In this document: piece after piece, positions 24,281-35,591 of the stretch
Position numbering within the stretch: position 1 is the stretch's first letter
Layout of the letters: each line of letters opens with the position of its first letter
Assembly (NCBI RefSeq): GCF_000003605.2
Contig: NW_003127380.1
Location: forward strand, 26,917 to 65,277
DNA: 38,361 bases
Reading direction: 5' to 3'
Source of the DNA: Saccoglossus kowalevskii
Lineage: Eukaryota; Hemichordata; Enteropneusta; Harrimaniidae
Translations under genes and position numbers: made by a program
The notes under the pieces: model-generated
Told to the model about the DNA's origin: nothing
The model's database searches: none
The model's input: the letters and a program-made list of their open reading frames with translations, nothing else

Positions 24281-24463
24281 GGTTTTGGATATTTATAATC
24301 AATCATCGCGACCCTTGAGCCGTCAACCAAACACTGACTATCATATTTTTTTTTCAAAATAACCTTCGAGTTTGAAGAAAGTTTGTATATATAGAGCCAC
24401 TTTTCAAGTTACGACATTGTTTGTATGTGATAAAAAAATCAAGTGTCATCTTCATCTGCTTAA

Positions 24464-24588
24464 AACGCAGTGGTCGTCGCGCAGCGCGTGTTCGAATTTC
24501 ATGTAAATAAACAATGTATTTTACACGCGTTGTATATGTCGCTATGAGTCCCATATCGAACAGGACGCGGCGAGATGACCACCGCCCT
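24464..24588 (+). mobile_element. TTAA MITE, copy 3, one flank mutated
   Basis: Same family and orientation as 19546-19670, with an internal block nearly identical to copy 1 (GTGTTCGAATTTCATGTAAA and on). The left flank is TTAA (24460-24463). The right flank reads TTTG, so one target copy has decayed. 125 bp, no coding capacity. Confidence 0.78.
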
Positions 24589-24816
24589 TTTGGCATTCAG
24601 TTACTTGTAGATGCGACGGGTGTTGGATGTGTTCATGCTTGTGTGTTGTTTATACTTTTGTCCAGTGGAATCGTTTGACAAGACTTAAAACTGGGCGGCA
24701 GAGAGTGGGCACAACTGTCTGGCACCACTTGCAAGAGGAAATGCTGTAGGTTGGATCAAACGCTTAAAAAGTTGCGTACGTTTAGATACTGGGTCGTGCT
24801 ACATATGAATACGTCA

Positions 24817-25175
24817 CCATGACAAAACAGTTATGCATGCCAATTATTGAAATGTCAGATAACCTAAATTATTAAATATATAGATCAAAGTAATTAATAT
24901 CAACCACAGTGACGTCTTTTTGTTAAATACGATTTAATTTTTAATTAGACTGACACGTGTGATCCTGATATAATTACAATTCTAGTAGGGCGGACGTGTT
25001 CTCGTACCAGTGAATCATCGGGCAATTCGGAAGCCATGGATAGAATCATCGGAATGTCGAATCGGAACGGAGCATAATGCTGAAGTACAAAAAAAAAATT
25101 CAGAATATGTTAAAGCAAACATGCCGCTGACTATATTTGGACATTTTTTGTCGGTTAGCCAGATCAGTATAATTT
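24817..25175 (+). repeat. Repeat module M1, copy A
   Basis: Shared with 27834-28208 in order: ATATAGATCAA, GAATCATCGGAATGT, an A-rich tract after AGTAC, and TATATTTGGACATT. Diverged and non-coding. It lies just before M2 copy B. Confidence 0.6.
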
Positions 25176-25189
25176 CAAATTATTGATGA

Positions 25190-25590
25190 TAACGCCCTCA
25201 TTTTGGTTTTATTCATTGATTTGACAATTCTGAACGACTGATTTGCATCATGAAAACATGAAAACCATGACTTTCGTTTAATTTGACAGTCAAAGTATTA
25301 TAATGCAAGATACACGTCCTGATAACAAGACTTAGTAGTGCGCCCTCTGTGAACGACGGACATAGAACTCCAGATACAAAACATTTTTTCAATTTATTTG
25401 CGCAAGTAATTAACCAATTCCTGTTGAACCTCATTCTAATGTTGGAATAAAAATGAACTTCATATATATATAGTCAAGTTAGATTTACAAGTTATTTGTG
25501 CAAGTAATTATCCATTTTCTGTTGAGCCTCAGTCTAATGCTAGGATAAAAAAGAACTTCAATATACATAGTCAAGTAAGCTTTACAACGA
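25190..25590 (+). repeat. Repeat module M2, copy B, with internal 98-bp tandem
   Basis: Has GCGCCCTC-type words at about 25194 and 25334, like copy A. From 25394 to 25589 it contains two tandem copies of a 98-bp unit opening TTATTTGYGCAAGTAATT (25394 and 25492), roughly 85 percent alike by eye. Confidence 0.6.
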
Positions 25591-26107
25591 AAGCTTAAAT
25601 CTATATGACAACCCATTTAAGAAACTGTTCAGGGAATGACAAATCAGTGCATTAGTTTTGTCAACATTTTATTTTGTGTACGAGAAAGAGTTATAATTGG
25701 CGCAGTCAAGTTCTTTACCTCAAATGCATTGAAATACGGCCACTATTAAAACTGTCACGTGTATTTACTAATAGGTCAGTGACCCCATTTATTTCATCTA
25801 CAGTTACCGTATTTTTGTAATGTCACACGTGATCATGTATAACGCTTCTCAATCAATTAACAGTGAGAGTATCAGCAAATTCCTGACTCTGTATCGACGA
25901 GACTCAATTGTGTGTAATTACACAATCACTGTATGGATTTATATGCTAGTGGAATACTATGATTTTTTTCACATGTGAATATATATGTTACAAGATCAGC
26001 CATTTGAACTCGTATGAATACCAAAGCTGTTTTATTTTAAAAAGCCATTTTGCAAAGCAACGTTGAGATTTTAGAGAGTCAAAGACTCATCTCTATATCA
26101 TCTTTTG
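25591..26107. other. No recognisable gene
   Basis: AT-rich spacer between modules M2 and M3. No strong motif. Confidence 0.35.
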
Positions 26108-26350
26108 CTACTCACCAATAGCGCCCTCATTGTATAATACAATGTTCAATAAAATATAACAGGTTTTATAACACGAAAATGTGCAACTCTACTTAACAAG
26201 GGGTAGACTACATTCACAAACGTTTAACTGAGAATCCACTTGAACGAAAAAAAAATAATCCCATTATTGTGACTGATCTACTCTAGATATGTGATAAGAT
26301 AAGGGTCTAATTCCAAACAAACCCACCCCGTCGCAAATAATGGTAAACCC
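26108..26350 (+). repeat. Repeat module M3, copy B
   Basis: Begins AGCGCCCTCATTG and carries GAGAATCCACTT (about 26230) and CCACCCCGTCGCAAATAATGGT-like sequence (about 26325), matching 24085-24280. Confidence 0.55.
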
Positions 26351-26762
26351 ATAAGTTTATTTCATGTTGTGTATATGAACGTTGTGATTGGAGAATTCAA
26401 TTACAGTCGTAGGTTTCATCAATCATAACATGATCTCAGTAAATCTCCTAAACATGGTTGCAGTGACAGTGACATTCTGTTTGTAACTCTACATAATTTA
26501 CAATATTCATATGAGAATTAGAAACACCTTCCCTCTAGTGAATCACGGTTGCCGGCATGTAAACAAACGCCACATCGTTAAATACTGCATTCTGTAACGG
26601 TCCGTTTATGTAGAACGCTCCGAAAGGAATATTTTACATAATGGAGCGAGATTACTGACTAACCATCGCCCCATCTTCGCTAGCCAAGGTCTAGTAAGTT
26701 TATTCGGCCAAGCCTCTAAACAGACCTTGGCAGAACGACCATCAAATATGCGTTATATATCA

Positions 26763-26848
26763 GCGCCCCCAGTAGTCAGTTGCGGCTAATCATTGTCCAA
26801 TCAGTTTGCGTGTTACAAATCCCTCTTTGGCGTTTCATTTTAAACAAA
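26763..26848 (+). promoter_or_regulatory. CCAAT promoter retained by a RecQ-like fragment
   Basis: CCAATCAG (26797-26804, an NF-Y site) lies 45 bp before the ATG at 26849. The start context CAAAATGGCGGC (26845-26856) is one base from the TISU/YY1 element (SAASATGGCGGC), which works with very short 5' UTRs. A CAGCGCCCCC word, a CTCF-like core, sits about 35 bp upstream of the CCAAT box. The layout suits a housekeeping promoter, but the gene behind it is broken. Confidence 0.45.
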
Positions 26849-27013
26849 ATGGCGGCGCCCATGAATCGTGATATTTGAGATGATAAAATTGCGAAAGTTT
26901 TCGGTGTTGGTGCCATCAAGCTTCATCAGGTACAGGCAATCGACGCAGTTTTGTGTGGGAAGGATGTCTTCATAGCGACAAAAATAGGAAGTGGAATTTT
27001 GTTTTATAATTTG
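26849..27013 (+). pseudogene. RecQ-like DNA helicase, first-exon fragment, inactivated
   Basis: The frame from ATG 26849 reads MAAPMNRDI, a TGA stop at codon 10 (26876-26878), then DDKIAKVFGVGAIKLHQVQA and, after it, IDAVLCGKDVFIATKIGSG. This is the N-terminal Q-motif and Walker A region of RecQ helicases, normally ending in a G-K-S/T loop. Here the motif reads GSGI-LFYN, so the ATP-binding lysine is gone and about one codon is missing. A donor-like GTACGT follows at 27014, in phase 0. No later helicase exon was found. The retained promoter and exon edge suggest a duplicated genomic piece, not a processed cDNA. A functional protein would require bypassing the stop and would still lack the Walker lysine. 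Confidence 0.6.
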
Positions 27014-27025
27014 GTACGTCCAAGC

Positions 27026-27166
27026 TGATTGGGCGCCTTGTATCGAGGCGCGCCCAATCAGATCTCACTACTTACGATACGCAATTAGCCTATGCGATCC
27101 CGCACGGTATCGTGTAGAGCCTATAGGTCGAAGACACGGGACCGTGCGATTCGGACGATGCCATCG
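27026..27166. repeat. Cluster of three GC-rich hairpins
   Basis: 27026-27060: TGATTGG...CCAATCA outer arms around GCGCCT-TGTATCG-AGGCGC. 27101-27148: CGCACGGT with ACCGTGCG, an inner CGTGT/ACACG stem and a palindromic CCTATAGG at the tip. 27156-27166: CGATG-C-CATCG. They lie within 141 bp, directly after the helicase fragment, and are much richer in GC than their surroundings. They may be the body of an insertion or structured RNA/DNA. No function is assigned. Confidence 0.6.
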
Positions 27167-27833
27167 CCCGACCGAGTAATCCTTTCTTTCTATTTGTATT
27201 TCTTCAAAATTCCCCACGAGTTTAAAACACTTTTGAATACATAAAGCAACTTTGCAAGACGCGTTAAGCTAATATTTGCTGTGTAATTAATATAGTAACG
27301 CCTGTTGCTGTTTGGGGTATCCAGGTACCATCGAGCTTGCATTGTTCTAGGACATCTTCACGCCGGTAATTTGTTAATGAAACTTCTATTGAAGTCCGTC
27401 AATGCATCTCAGGAAAAGTTACCTGAACTACAATTAGTAGTATACTGTCCCGTAATCTTTATTATTTATTCAGGTTTCTCGGCAATATAATTTAACATTG
27501 ACATAATCCTGTAGACTAGTATGATTTTAATAAATGTGAGATTGAAGTAGATGCATGTGTATTGCCTAATTGCACCAAACAGTAACATGGATTAACCTGG
27601 TTTAATCATGTAATTCGCGGTCATCTTAGTACGAACTGTACGGGCAATTTTTCGTAATTGAGTGACTCGGTTGGGGATTAGCCTTAGTCTTCTTGTGTAG
27701 GTAGTCGCGTCATTTCGATCTCCAATTGCTCACCGGTGTGGACCCAGGGACAAAGGTTTATGTAGTTTATTCAGTTGTAACGTTTACATGGTAATATGTG
27801 TAGACTATTGATCGTCCTACACATAAACAAGTC
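27167..27833. other. No recognisable gene
   Basis: No helicase continuation was found in any frame. A 60-codon frame at 27305-27490 has no recognisable motif. Confidence 0.4.
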
Positions 27834-28208
27834 AGCATGGACAAATACATACATGCTACTGAATATTAAAATAACTCAGTTAACTCAATATAGAGATCAA
27901 GGCAAGTAACACCAGTCACCATGTCGTATCTATGTACAATATTTACTTTTTTTCAGAATTTAGCAATGTTTTCCTATCGGTTGCAATACTATGAAAGAAC
28001 CAACATGCCCTCGGATCAGTGAACCATCGTACGATTGAATCTTAACACCAATTGAAGAAATTGGTAGAATCATCGGAATGTAGACTGGGAATGTCATAAT
28101 AATGAAATACAAAAAAAAAAAAAAATGTATGTCAAGCTAGCACACTATAGACCATATTTGGACATTGTGTTCTATTATACCCTATGACCATGTCAGCCAA
28201 TCAGATCC
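27834..28208 (+). repeat. Repeat module M1, copy B
   Basis: Diverged relative of 24817-25175, with shared blocks ATATAGAGATCAAGGCAAGT, GAATCATCGGAATGTA, a run of 15 A, and CCATATTTGGACATT. Modules M2 and M3 do not follow here. Confidence 0.6.
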
Positions 28209-28904
28209 GCGCATTATAGGTAGACATATACGCATGTCTATCACTATCCGGTTACCTTTCTCCCAAATTTACGTGACTTACGCCAATGACATGTCAAAGG
28301 AACACGAAACGCTAAAATATTCATAAAATAATTAGTTTGCCAGGTTTGCTTTCACTATTCGACTTATCTTATTGGAGATACAACTAGGATTTTGTAACGC
28401 TTGCCGTGAGTTTCGCCAGCGCTACGCGTTATTAGACATTCGATCTGCGATTGCGAAGTATGTCATTCTAAATGATCTGAGAGACGTGGACTTTGCCATG
28501 AGATGGCACCGCATAATTTTATTTTCGTATTTTGTGTGTTTTGTTAGTATATTTACATAATATGTACAGTGTGATTGCTGAAAGGAAATTGTGTTGAAAT
28601 AAGCTTACACTTAAGCCGTGTACAGTTTCAGTGTTCTAATGCCGCGAACTGGAACGCAATGTGGCGTATAGCTACGCACAGGGTGGCGGATGGCGCCGTG
28701 TGTGTTTGCAAAAAAATACTTCGACAGGGTAAAGCTGCGGAAATTAGTTTTACCAACACATCCATGAAAGTGAAATCTGCGTCCATGACTCAATTAAATT
28801 GAATCACGTGACTGCTTTTGAACTCTTTCAACTCGTATACTTGTATTCATACATGCATTCAGATCTACGAGCCTGACCTGACAGATTGGCATGATTGAGT
28901 GCCA
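28209..28904. other. Slightly GC-richer stretch with unexplained open frames
   Basis: Plus-strand frames at 28372-28560 (containing FCNACREFRQRYALLDIRSA) and 28575-28802 look more protein-like than average, but no family is recognised and no ATG or splice pair is convincing. AGCCAATCAG at about 28196 (CCAAT) precedes them. The end has TGACTCA and CACGTG within 25 bp (about 28785-28811). Confidence 0.3.
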
Positions 28905-31200
28905 CAATTTCTGTTCTGATTTTTTTCTTCAGATATGATGTATGAATCACGATTAGACAGTTCGGAAAGCAATACATATGAAGGTCTTATCACAGAAAAG
29001 GAGTTGATCGAGGCTATTAATTCATTTTCAACTAGCAAATCTCCTGGTTTAGATGGCATCATATACCCGTTGAGGTATACAAATTATTTTTTTTACATTT
29101 AGGTCACCATATGCTTAAGTGTTATAATTATTCGTTCTTAAGTGGACAAATGACAACAACTCAGCGAGAAGGTCTTTTGAATCTACTACTTAAACAAGTT
29201 TCTTGCGGAAAAGACAAGGATCCAGTATTTCTGAAAAACTGGCGGCCATTAACTCTCCTTTGCTGTGATACTCATATCATAGCCAAATGTCTTTCATTGC
29301 GGGTAAAAGAGGTAATCTGTAGAATAATCCATGAAGATCAAACAGGGTTTATTCCTAGGCGATTTATTGCGGATAACATTCGCCGACGTTTTGCAATTAT
29401 TGATTTATACGAGAAAGATGATCTACCAAGATTAATTTTATTGTCGATTTAAAAAACAAAACATATGACGAACTTCAGTGGGAGATTATAATTAACAGCC
29501 TGAATTATTTTAGTTTTGAGCCCATCGTTGGTGACTTGGGTACGTGTTATGTTTAAAAATATAAATAGTCGTATCATCAATTTTGGAAATAGTTCCCAGG
29601 TATTTGGTCTCTCACGATGTGTTCGGCAAGGCTGTCATGTCCATTATCACCATATCTAATTGTCATTGGTGTTGATCTTTTGGCCTTTAGAATACAAAAA
29701 TGTGAGGAAATCAGAGGTTTATTCACAAAATTTCACAATATGCAGATGACACGAGTTTCATAATTGTGCCTACAAAACAGCCATGTTGTAAATTGTTATA
29801 TATTATTATTAGTGGTTTCCCTAAAATTTACGGTCTAAAACTGAATAATAAAAATGTAAAGTGATGCGTATTAGGTAATTAAAACATAGTAATTTTCATA
29901 TTCAGACGTCACATCCTTTAACACGGGTTGACCTCGTCACACTTAATGTTAATACTCGTTTCGAGAAAGCGAGGAACATTTTGCAGCCACGGAGGGGAAA
30001 GGGGTCTTACGTTGTATAGTAATTCTCAATTTGTACATCTTTTCCTGTCACTTCCCTCGGCCAATGAGCATTGGTGTTTCAGTTTTGGTGGGGAGGTAAA
30101 CGTGACTAGGTTAAAAGGAACATAGTTTACAACACGTACGATAAGGGTGGTGTGAATTTAACCAATTTGAGATTGTTTAACAATTCTCTTAAAGCTGCTT
30201 ATAACTATCTATTAGGGAGCTTTGGTGGTTCTTTGTTCTATGTATCAAACCTTAAAGAGGAGGACCATACAATATTGGACCCTTTATATTCTAATTTCTT
30301 GAAGCATAATCCTACAGCATGGCTGCGTTATAATTGTACTAAATCAGGACCTACGATTGAGAATCTTTGTCAGGAAATCATTTGGAATAATTCTAATATC
30401 CGCATAAATAATATACCAATAGCTTGGAAATTTTTTTTAGTACAATATTGTTTTTATTAATGACCTTCTTGATGAGAACTGTTTTCTAGCATTTGAACAC
30501 TTTATTTTACAATATAAGGATGTATGTACCCGATATAAATTCTTTCAGTTAATATCTTCCATTTCTTCAAATGTGCTGAAACAAAACGTGTATGTAAAAC
30601 GAACATGCGTAATTGTAAATAGCTTAGTGGTTATGAAATTAATAAAGTGTTGTATACTGTGCTGCTGAAAGATTTTTGTAAGCGATGAAATTCCAAGACG
30701 TATCTAGCACTACTGACATGACATGCTGGATATTATAATTCCATAGCAAACTGTATGTACACTCCCTTACAAAATCACCGTCAAGACACCGTCACCGTCC
30801 CAGTATAAGCTTACTATAAGTTGTTTGCCTTCTAATCAACTTCTATATGATATCTGCTATGTTCTGTATTCTATCACTTATTATAGGATTGTAGATTTAC
30901 ATACAAGCTTTTGGAAATCTGTTAGAAATTGATTATCCTCGTTCACAGAACTCATTTTCTCATTAAGTGTTTCAAAATGTGTTCTGGGAGATATTGATGA
31001 GCATGCTAATCCAATGCTTAACTATGTCCTACTTATATGTCGTTATTATATATTTAAGTGCAAGTTACACCACATTATGCCAAACATTGTAGGTTTTACA
31101 TTCTGTGTAAAACAAATTTATGATTTTGAAAATGTCACCGCGAAAGCACAGAACAGAGCAGGAGAACAGAACATTTATTCGGTATAATATGACAAATGTT
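28905..31200 (+). mobile_element. Degenerate Tx1/L1-type LINE, RT to C-terminus
   Basis: Successive frames spell the second ORF of an L1/Tx1-clade non-LTR retrotransposon. In order: ITEKELIEAINSF and SKSPGLDG (about 28985-29057), LLKQVSCGKDKDPVFLKNWRP (ending near 29249), HEDQTGFIPRRFIADNIRR (about 29329-29385), VRQGC (about 29620), the catalytic YADDT (29739-29753), then FWWGGKRD, VYNTYDKGGVNLTNLRLFNN (about 30125-30185) and a C-terminal region up to about 31190. Stops (near 29099 and at 29450) and several frame changes break it. The endonuclease and ORF1 are absent, as in 5'-truncated copies. No clear poly-A tail or target duplication was found. It cannot make active enzyme. Confidence 0.88.
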
Positions 31201-31240
31201 CACCCCAACAAAAGGTGGAAATACAGTTTTAGCAACCCGA

Positions 31241-31322
31241 AGAGCTCATTGTGAACCAAGGGGAAGCCGAGGTTTTCAATGAGCTCTGAGACGAAGCCGA
31301 GGTTGACAATGATCTCTGAGAT
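31241..31322. repeat. Inverted and 30-bp direct repeat cluster
   Basis: AGAGCTCATTGTGAACC (31241-31257) is inverted as GGTTTTCAATGAGCTCT (31271-31287), 15 of 17 matching. The second arm is part of a 30-bp unit, GAAGCCGAGGTT onward, duplicated at 31263-31292 and 31293-31322. It lies just past the LINE and may be the end of another small element. Confidence 0.6.
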
Positions 31323-31883
31323 CCTATTAGCCTTGTACAACCGGGAGGAATTAGACGGTCTATTTTGGGGGGGTTTTACTTTATGATATTTATTAATAAT
31401 GATAATTAAAATAACAATATTTAAACTACTAATAAGGGGCCTCGCACTATTGCATTCCATTGGTCCTGAATGTGAATAACATTGCGACGTTAAACTACTA
31501 GGTAACACCAATTTAATCCACATTTACGGGTCAGAGGTTTGTGATGTAACAATAAAAGCATAAACAAAGAGAAGAACATGAAGCTTATATCTTCTTTAAA
31601 CATTGTTAAACGATTGGCTGTATTGTTTGTCTGTCTTTATATAGAGTGATGCTCGTATACATATTCCAGTCTGAGGCTACGGCGATCTATTCTACACACC
31701 AGCTGGCGCACCAGTCGGATAAACAAATACAAACTAAATGAAAATAAAAAGTAAATCATTTTAATAAAAATAAACCATATTTGGTTCGGAGTCACTTCTG
31801 CGCTCAAAAGTGTACAGCCGCAACTCACATAGAATCTGCTTTCCATCTAATGTGACGCCGTGGGTCGTTCATTAAGAAATAAA
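31323..31883. other. No recognisable gene
   Basis: AT-rich DNA with a short G run near 31367. Open frames are short and unsupported. Confidence 0.4.
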
Positions 31884-31950
31884 GATATTGCACCCCGTAA
31901 ATGCCCTCGCCCACGGCTCGTGCGTATCATACCGCGAATTATGCAATATC
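31884..31950. repeat. GATATTGCA/TGCAATATC inverted repeat
   Basis: Perfect 9-bp arms at 31884-31892 and 31942-31950 enclose a GC-rich loop (CCCGTAAATGCCCTCGCCCA and on). The word resembles the inner AATATC of the foldback element at 18204, so a shared repeat family is possible. Confidence 0.4.
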
Positions 31951-34900
31951 TCGTGGTATATCTACCTGTCGTAGTCGTTTATTAATAATTCTGAGAAACT
32001 GAAATATCTTTAAAAGGACGAAAAATTATGGTCAAATGTGATACAGTATCTTAAACGCTCTACTTGCAACCATGGTTAAATGAAATGGCCCCTGGGACTA
32101 GTATACAACAATTACCCGTAGAGCTGTGGCGCAAATCGCACACGTAAATCGGTGCGTAGAGTTGATCTGTGTGGATCTTGTTAGCGGCAACGTTTATATA
32201 TTGAAATCGTCTCAATCGACTTAATATCAAAATCAAAATATACGGACGCCGATTAGTGCTGCACGCTCAATTACATTTTGAGGGTCGACAACAATCATTT
32301 TGTTGGCGTCATTTGTGTAATTCTGAAAAAAAATTGTTTTCGTGCATCTGCTTTGAACCTAAAATACCCGAGGGTAACAAACCCGTACTGATTGAATCGT
32401 CAAAACAGAGACGTTATTAGAAACTCCATACTTCGGATTACAGCTATGATAACAGTTTTCTACATAGAATAGTTGAACATTGATATGTGTATAATCTGTT
32501 ATTCGCGTTTACCCATATAACTAGCACCAGCACGAATGAGTTTTATTATGCACGCGGTGGAGCAGACAACCGAATTTCAGTCGTATTTGTAACTACTCGG
32601 GAGAGTGTATTCAAAAAAAATAATACTCAGTTCAGTGTTCTGCCGTATGATAGTATTTACTCGAAGGCGTTTCAGCGGCTGTGCATGCAATAATTCACCC
32701 CACAGGCAACTTTTGTTTCAATCTGATATAGAACTAAACTGCCTATTTATTACACAATGACATGTCAAAGTAAGGTGCTCTATAGTATTGGTGTATTGTT
32801 TTTAATTAAAGTAGTGTCCTACTCATAGATAAAACATTTTGTCATATTCAGAACGTTGTTATCATTTGGATTCTATGGTGGCGATGACATATTGGTAATA
32901 ATTAAATAGTTATTCATAGAAATCAACATTGTATATGGTGACTGATAGGGTACGGTTTGCTATACTTAAATTAGTCTGGGTTTTAGAAATTCATAATGCA
33001 CTTTGTTTAGTAAAACTGTACTAAACATGGCAATGTCCAACGTACACCAGAGTAGTGTTCAATTAATTAGAGGAACACAATGCATAAGAACTACTCCGAA
33101 TTTGTGCGAACTTTAAGTGATTTTTCTTTTCCGTCAAGACATTTTAGTCTCAACAATAACTGTGGCGTCATAGACGTAACCAACATTGTCTTAAACTGAA
33201 TCTGTTTAAACACCGATACTGAGATGCATAATAGTATTGGTAATGACCGAGGCGAACTGTAATATTAATATTGACACGTGCCAGAGTGTTAATGAAAGAC
33301 GTGGTATTTATTTTGAAATTGACGTGTCAAATTAATACTCGGTGTTATTCAGAGTATTTGAATATTCAAATATATCACAATGTATTTTTGTATTATGTCA
33401 AAACGTCCTAAAATCAAGAATTCCAAATTTTCGAACTATAAATAAAATATTATGAGATATTTTTTCTCACAAAATGTCGTCTGCGCAAATAATTATAGAA
33501 GTGTGTACGAACTACAGTCGCTCTCTCACTCAACACCTAAGATAATAGTTAAAACGTTCTCGTATTCAAAAAAATTAAGAACTGAACTAATAGGGTGAAA
33601 CAAATAAAGAAAGAACTAGTGTAGTTGTGTTGTTGTGTTGTGTACATCGGGAAAAAAACAAACTTTAATATATTCCTTTGTCAAATATTTAACATAAACC
33701 AACGAAATATTGGCTCATATTATTGTTAACAATTTCAATTGAGGAAACACCGATAGATCATTATAAAACAACTATCCATGATTTGAAGTTAATTTGCATT
33801 GTGCAGTCAGAATCATTCATAATAATAGGTATGCTATATAGTTTCTAACATTTACCGACGATCTGTCTCTGTCGAATTAAGTACATACATCTACCATTCA
33901 ATATATAGTTACCAAGTTGTAATCTCAGTCGTGTTCATATGACGATACTATAGAGAACACTCTGACAACAGATAGACAGATGATGTACGTGTAGACATCT
34001 TGGATGTTTTTTTCATTGATGAGTAGACCCCAATAAGGTTCTTCATTCCGTTGAAACATCGTGACAAGCACGTTTTTATTATTAAATTGTTCGTTAAAAT
34101 TATCAATGTCCATGCATACTTTGACTTATCTATACTGAACTCTTCACTGTGAGCATGCAATGTCAGCATGGGAAAACAACTCAATACATTCGAGAAAATG
34201 TTCTACGCACAATATATCGTATCGTATTCCATGCGGAGTTAATCGTGATGAGATCAGCCTATGAGATCCGCTTTAAATCTTGATATACGATCGGCTGTTG
34301 GTAACACGACACACGCTATATAAACTGACAATGTCATCGAAAACATTTGACTACAAGCGAAACATATCCATGAAGTTTGTGAGTTACATTACTACACATG
34401 CGTCAATCGTTCCATCCACGATCTTAACTCCGTGCTCAAATTACATACTTGCCAGCGAAGGTAAACTTTCTCGATCTAAATTTGAGGCGTGAGTTCAATA
34501 ATCAGTAATAACCATAGAACTTGTTTGAACATCCTGTAATAATTTGTAAACTGACATCGACCGTTTAGTGATTAGTCACCATGTTATGTTATTGTCTGTT
34601 TTCAATCCAAACTTGTAAATTGCGCGTCCTTTACTTTAAATGTAATTTCAAAGTATATTGAATGAATTTTCACGGATATATTTTACATGACCTCTTTATT
34701 TGGGTTAGCTAACGTTATTAACAGAACATTTCTCACAAAAATACTTGAAATATGTAGCATCGTTGTGATTTTTCACTGTCATCAACGAACTGAATCAAAC
34801 AAGAGATAATTATGACCCTAATATGACTGATCACGGCCTGCAGCATGTGCGTATGCATCGTCACGGTCATATATCATAAGGTTCTTATAAATAGGAATAT

Positions 34901-34999
34901 AACTGACGATATATAAACCAATGCATTATGTGGACAGTTGTCGCATTTAATGGACTGTGATCAATCTCGAAAATTATTTTTGTACTTGCCACACCAATA
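31951..34999. other. Long non-coding stretch
   Basis: About 3 kb without a recognised gene, RNA or repeat. Open frames at 32487-32693, 33925-34184 and 34280-34492 are short, overlap or lack motifs. Confidence 0.4.
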
Positions 35000-35418
35000 A
35001 TTTCAAATAATCATTATTATCTGAGAGGTGTTAGTTTCGTTTATCATATCCCCAGCAAATAGCCGGTGATGCATTCTAATTTATACTCAACTCTATTCAA
35101 ATTTTTATCTCGATATTTAGTATTAGGTATTTATTTGTGAACAGCTAATAGTTTATGTATGTGCACACATCGGTCGATATTCTAATTATAATCGTCATTA
35201 TACACTCCGCCACGATCTGTCGTCACGTGGCAACATCGGTGTCGTATCATATAGTTAAGTAAAGTTACAAGTGCATTATATATAAATGTATAATATATAT
35301 ATATTTGTCATGACTGCTGGATTTGGTTGAAATAATCTCGCTTCCTACGTCGTTGATTTCTTTTTCTGATACTAAAAATCACCACAGCACAAGACACTCC
35401 TTCAAATACAATTACGTC
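35000..35418 (+). repeat. 419-bp tandem duplication, first copy (parts X and Y)
   Basis: Part X (35000-35187) carries CATATCCCCAGCAAAT and GCATTCTAATTTATACT. Part Y (about 35190-35418) carries CCGCCACGATCTGTC, ATCGGTGTCGTATCATA and AATCTCGCTTCCTACGTCGT. X recurs immediately after Y at 35419, and Y recurs at 37100. Non-coding. Confidence 0.85.
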
Positions 35419-35591
35419 ATTTCGAATAATCAATATTTTCCGAGAGGTGTTTGTCATATCCCCAGCAAATGGCGGGTGGTGCATTCTAATTTATACTGAA
35501 CTCTATTCAAATTTTTACCTCGATATTTAGTATTTAGTTATTTTTTTTTTGTGAACAGCAAATAGTTTATGTATCGGTTGATATTCAAATT
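35419..35591 (+). repeat. Tandem duplication, second copy, part X
   Basis: Close relative of 35000-35187, starting exactly where part Y of copy 1 ends, so the original event was a head-to-tail duplication. It breaks off near ATATTCAAATT. Confidence 0.85.

Noticed and set aside
27305..27490. Possible second RecQ exon
   Set aside because: No helicase motif appears in any frame.
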